Shown in pieces: positions 62,166-64,000 of a DNA stretch of 64,000 bases (its first letter is position 1; each line of letters begins with the position of its first letter). The notes below the pieces were generated by a model, which had not been told where the DNA came from, made no database searches, and worked only from the letters and a program-made list of their open reading frames with translations. The translations under genes were made by a program, and so were the position numbers. Origin of the DNA: Lithodes maja (lineage: Eukaryota > Arthropoda > Malacostraca > Decapoda > Lithodidae); the NCBI GenBank assembly GCA_037953745.1, contig JBAKBP010003129.1, forward strand, positions 62,001-126,000. The letters run 5' to 3'.

Positions 62166-62199
62166 TAATAGACCCAAAAATATACCTTGCTACCCTTAA

Positions 62200-62386
62200 C
62201 TCATTCAGTTCCAGTACCGTCCATTTCATTATATTCTGGCAACTATTAGACAATTTATTCAGCTTACGAAGGACGTCTACCAATTAGAAGGATACAGATT
62301 ATCGCACTTAATCCTTTTAGCTGACGTATATCCCTCCTAAGCTTCATAAAATTGTCTTAAGTGCAGCTGAAATCCAACCAGTACAT
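62200..62386. mobile_element. Short TTAA MITE, partial second copy
   Basis: TTAA at 62196-62199, then CTCATTCAGTTCCAGTACCG, and TTCTGGCAACTATTAGACAA as in 46836-47047. The right end is lost where the LINE fragment begins. Confidence 0.6.
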
Positions 62387-62389
62387 GGG

Positions 62390-62667
62390 GAGAATGAGCA
62401 GAGCGAGTTCTTTGACCTGAATGTTGGGTTGAAACAGGGGTGTGTGATGTCCCTGTGGTTGTTTACTGTATATATGGATGGAGTCATGAAAGAAATACAA
62501 GGAAGAGAAGTGGATGTTGGTGTATCGCTGATAAGGGAGGGAAATGAGTGGAAGCTACCTACACTGCTTTTTGCTGATGATACAGTTCTGATGAGCGATA
62601 ATGAATGGGAGTTGCAGGGTCTGGTAAATATGTTTGGAACAGTGTGCGAAAAACGGAATCTGAAGGT
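62390..62667 (+). mobile_element. RTE-like LINE fragment (RT core)
   Basis: Reads GCVMSLWLFTVYMDGVMKEI, GREVDVGVSLIREGNEWKLP and LLFADDTVLMSDNEWELQGL, then KRNLKV. Very close to 59118-59400. Cut on the right by an LTR. Confidence 0.88.
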
Positions 62668-63480
62668 TGTTACGACTGGGGTTCAAATATATCAGGGCTC
62701 TTATTCATTGGACTAGTAATGGCATAAATGTTACAACGGAAAGCGCTAGCTCCAACCTCTGAAGTATATTCCCAGTGAACAAAGAACACAAACACTCTAC
62801 AGAGTTCTATATGCAATAATAGGCTATCAAACTCTAAATAAATGTGCGTCTACTCTAGGCTTAATGTTAGGTGAAAACAGCCTATTACTACCTATAACCG
62901 AAGGTGCTTGGTTATGGTATGCAAAGTAAGGTGGTAAGAGAAGTTACAGCTTACGTTACTTTAATCAATAAATGTCAGGCACTCCTGCATGAAAGAAAGT
63001 GCACTAAAGTCCTTCAACACTAACAAGGAATCTTCTTTAATGTTAGATGCTGTAAAGATGCTCGTATCGGAAATGGAACCCAAAAAGGCAGGCAGTGGAA
63101 CAATGCTCGTGCAGGCTATGCACACAAAAAGGCAGAATATATAATGCCGTCGGAGCCAAGAATATCCTAAACACTACAACACTAATAATAATCGCCACAA
63201 TGCAGTATTCCTATCAACAAAAAGAGCCTAAGTCGTTTGTGTCTCAATACATCAAACTAGGCTGCGAAATGCTTGTGTAATCATAAATGGGTATGCATAA
63301 AAAGAGTAATTAGGTTAATACACTTAATGTCTACTGTGACTGATAAAGTCTAGCTAGAGTCAATGATACGAGATACTGGTGCGCATGGCATGCTGCATAG
63401 CCTAGTGCAAATCTCAAGTCTGTGCATCAAATATTACGTTATAATGAAGGGTAGCTCTCTTGAGAAACCTTAATACCGAA
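62668..63480 (-). mobile_element. Diverged LTR of the gypsy-type family
   Basis: Begins TGTTACGACTGGGGTTC, as the LTRs at 10866 and 34024 begin TGTTACGACCGGG. Shared later words include CAGAGTTCTAT and GATAAAGTCTAGCTAG. Strongly diverged. The inner end is not defined and no internal region is seen. Confidence 0.55.
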
Positions 63481-64000
63481 GTATAAACCTGACAAGCGCT
63501 AAATAGACCTAGGGGCTAGGGTAGTTATTTGTGCATTTCTAGCCTTGGATTCTGACAGAATTCGTTATATTTACAATATAGAGCATTATTTGTTTTCGGT
63601 ATGCTTTTATTTTACATATATGATGTATATATGAACCTTCAAGAGTGCTAAAATAAGTGGGAAAAGCATTTGGGTGGTGAAAAACGAAGATATTGGCCAC
63701 CTGGTCATAATCTCAGGCGAGAGAGAGCCACAGGCAACCCTCCTCTCTCGCTGTCTGTGAGGTAACTGAGACGAGCGGGGCGGTGTGGGCCGGTGTCTGG
63801 GTGTTACATAACGATCTTTTCTGCAACCCACTTGTGCTACATTATCGCGGGAGAGAAAAATAACCGATAAATGATGATAATAAGAGGGAAAATAGGTGAT
63901 AATTGAGGAGGGGAGGGAGGGGGGAATAAGGTGGGGAAGGAGGGGAGGGGGGTGGGTGAGATTTACATGGATGAGTACTGGAGGGGAATTATCTCACCTA
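63481..64000. other. Noncoding, G-rich at the end
   Basis: G/A-rich low-complexity sequence at 63905-63960. No gene seen. The missing 5-prime UGT exon was looked for here and not found. Confidence 0.4.

Noticed and set aside
61500..64000. Missing 5-prime UGT exon with the catalytic His
   Set aside because: No minus-strand stretch with the N-terminal UGT pattern and a donor was found; it may lie beyond the window.

Overview
The window is a piece of a repeat-rich animal genome, most likely an arthropod and probably a decapod crustacean. That placement is an inference. It rests on spliced host genes with animal gt-ag introns, an ionotropic receptor gene, a membrane UDP-glycosyltransferase gene, and a repeat load of Jockey/I-type and RTE-like LINEs, a P-element-like transposon, TTAA-target MITEs, hAT, Tc1, many tRNA-derived SINEs and long (AT)n and (GA)n tracts. 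No rRNA, CRISPR array or prokaryote-like operon is seen. There is one 200-base N gap at 39666-39865.

Only two host genes can be supported, both on the minus strand and both incomplete. (1) An ionotropic-receptor (iGluR-like) gene has nine exons between 34023 and 28532. Every intron phase agrees, and one intron appears to be GC-AG. The gene is squeezed between two LTR retrotransposons: one abuts its first visible exon and the other lies 10 bases past the donor of its last visible exon. The N-terminal exons and the last transmembrane exon are not visible. (2) A UGT gene has five exons between 58552 and 50058 that encode the C-terminal two thirds including the stop. A decayed partial copy of one exon sits at 51940-52056. 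Three tandem decayed copies of the membrane-tail part of the last exon follow the stop codon (49601-50057).

Layout: 1-4.1 kb, LINE pieces and an inverted repeat carrying a SINE. 4.5-9.7 kb, a Jockey/I-type LINE split by a P-element-like transposon (5951-9379; 64-base inverted termini, 8-base target duplication) and by a small retroposon. 10.9-12.7 kb, a solo LTR. 13-19 kb, MITEs, a Tc1 remnant, a second LINE copy and a 41-base minisatellite. 19.1-28.5 kb, a nearly intact Ty3/gypsy-type element whose integrase precedes its reverse transcriptase (Gmr1-like order) and whose gag looks SCAN-like. 28.5-34.0 kb, the receptor gene. 34.0-39.7 kb, a related element in the opposite direction whose pol is deleted and shuffled yet still open for 766 codons. 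41.7-45.3 kb, a TTAA-flanked transposon with about 290-base inverted repeats and a nearly intact 950-codon frame that combines FEN1/PIN-like acidic motifs with a C-terminal CXC cysteine domain. 45-49 kb, nested TTAA hairpin elements. 50-58.6 kb, the UGT gene. 58.6-62.7 kb, RTE-like LINE pieces carrying a hAT element. From 62.7 kb, a diverged LTR.

The most unusual items are the TTAA transposon with the nuclease-like/CXC protein and the gypsy element with copia-like domain order plus its scrambled relative. Several insertions are placed to the base because an empty copy of the same site is also in the window.
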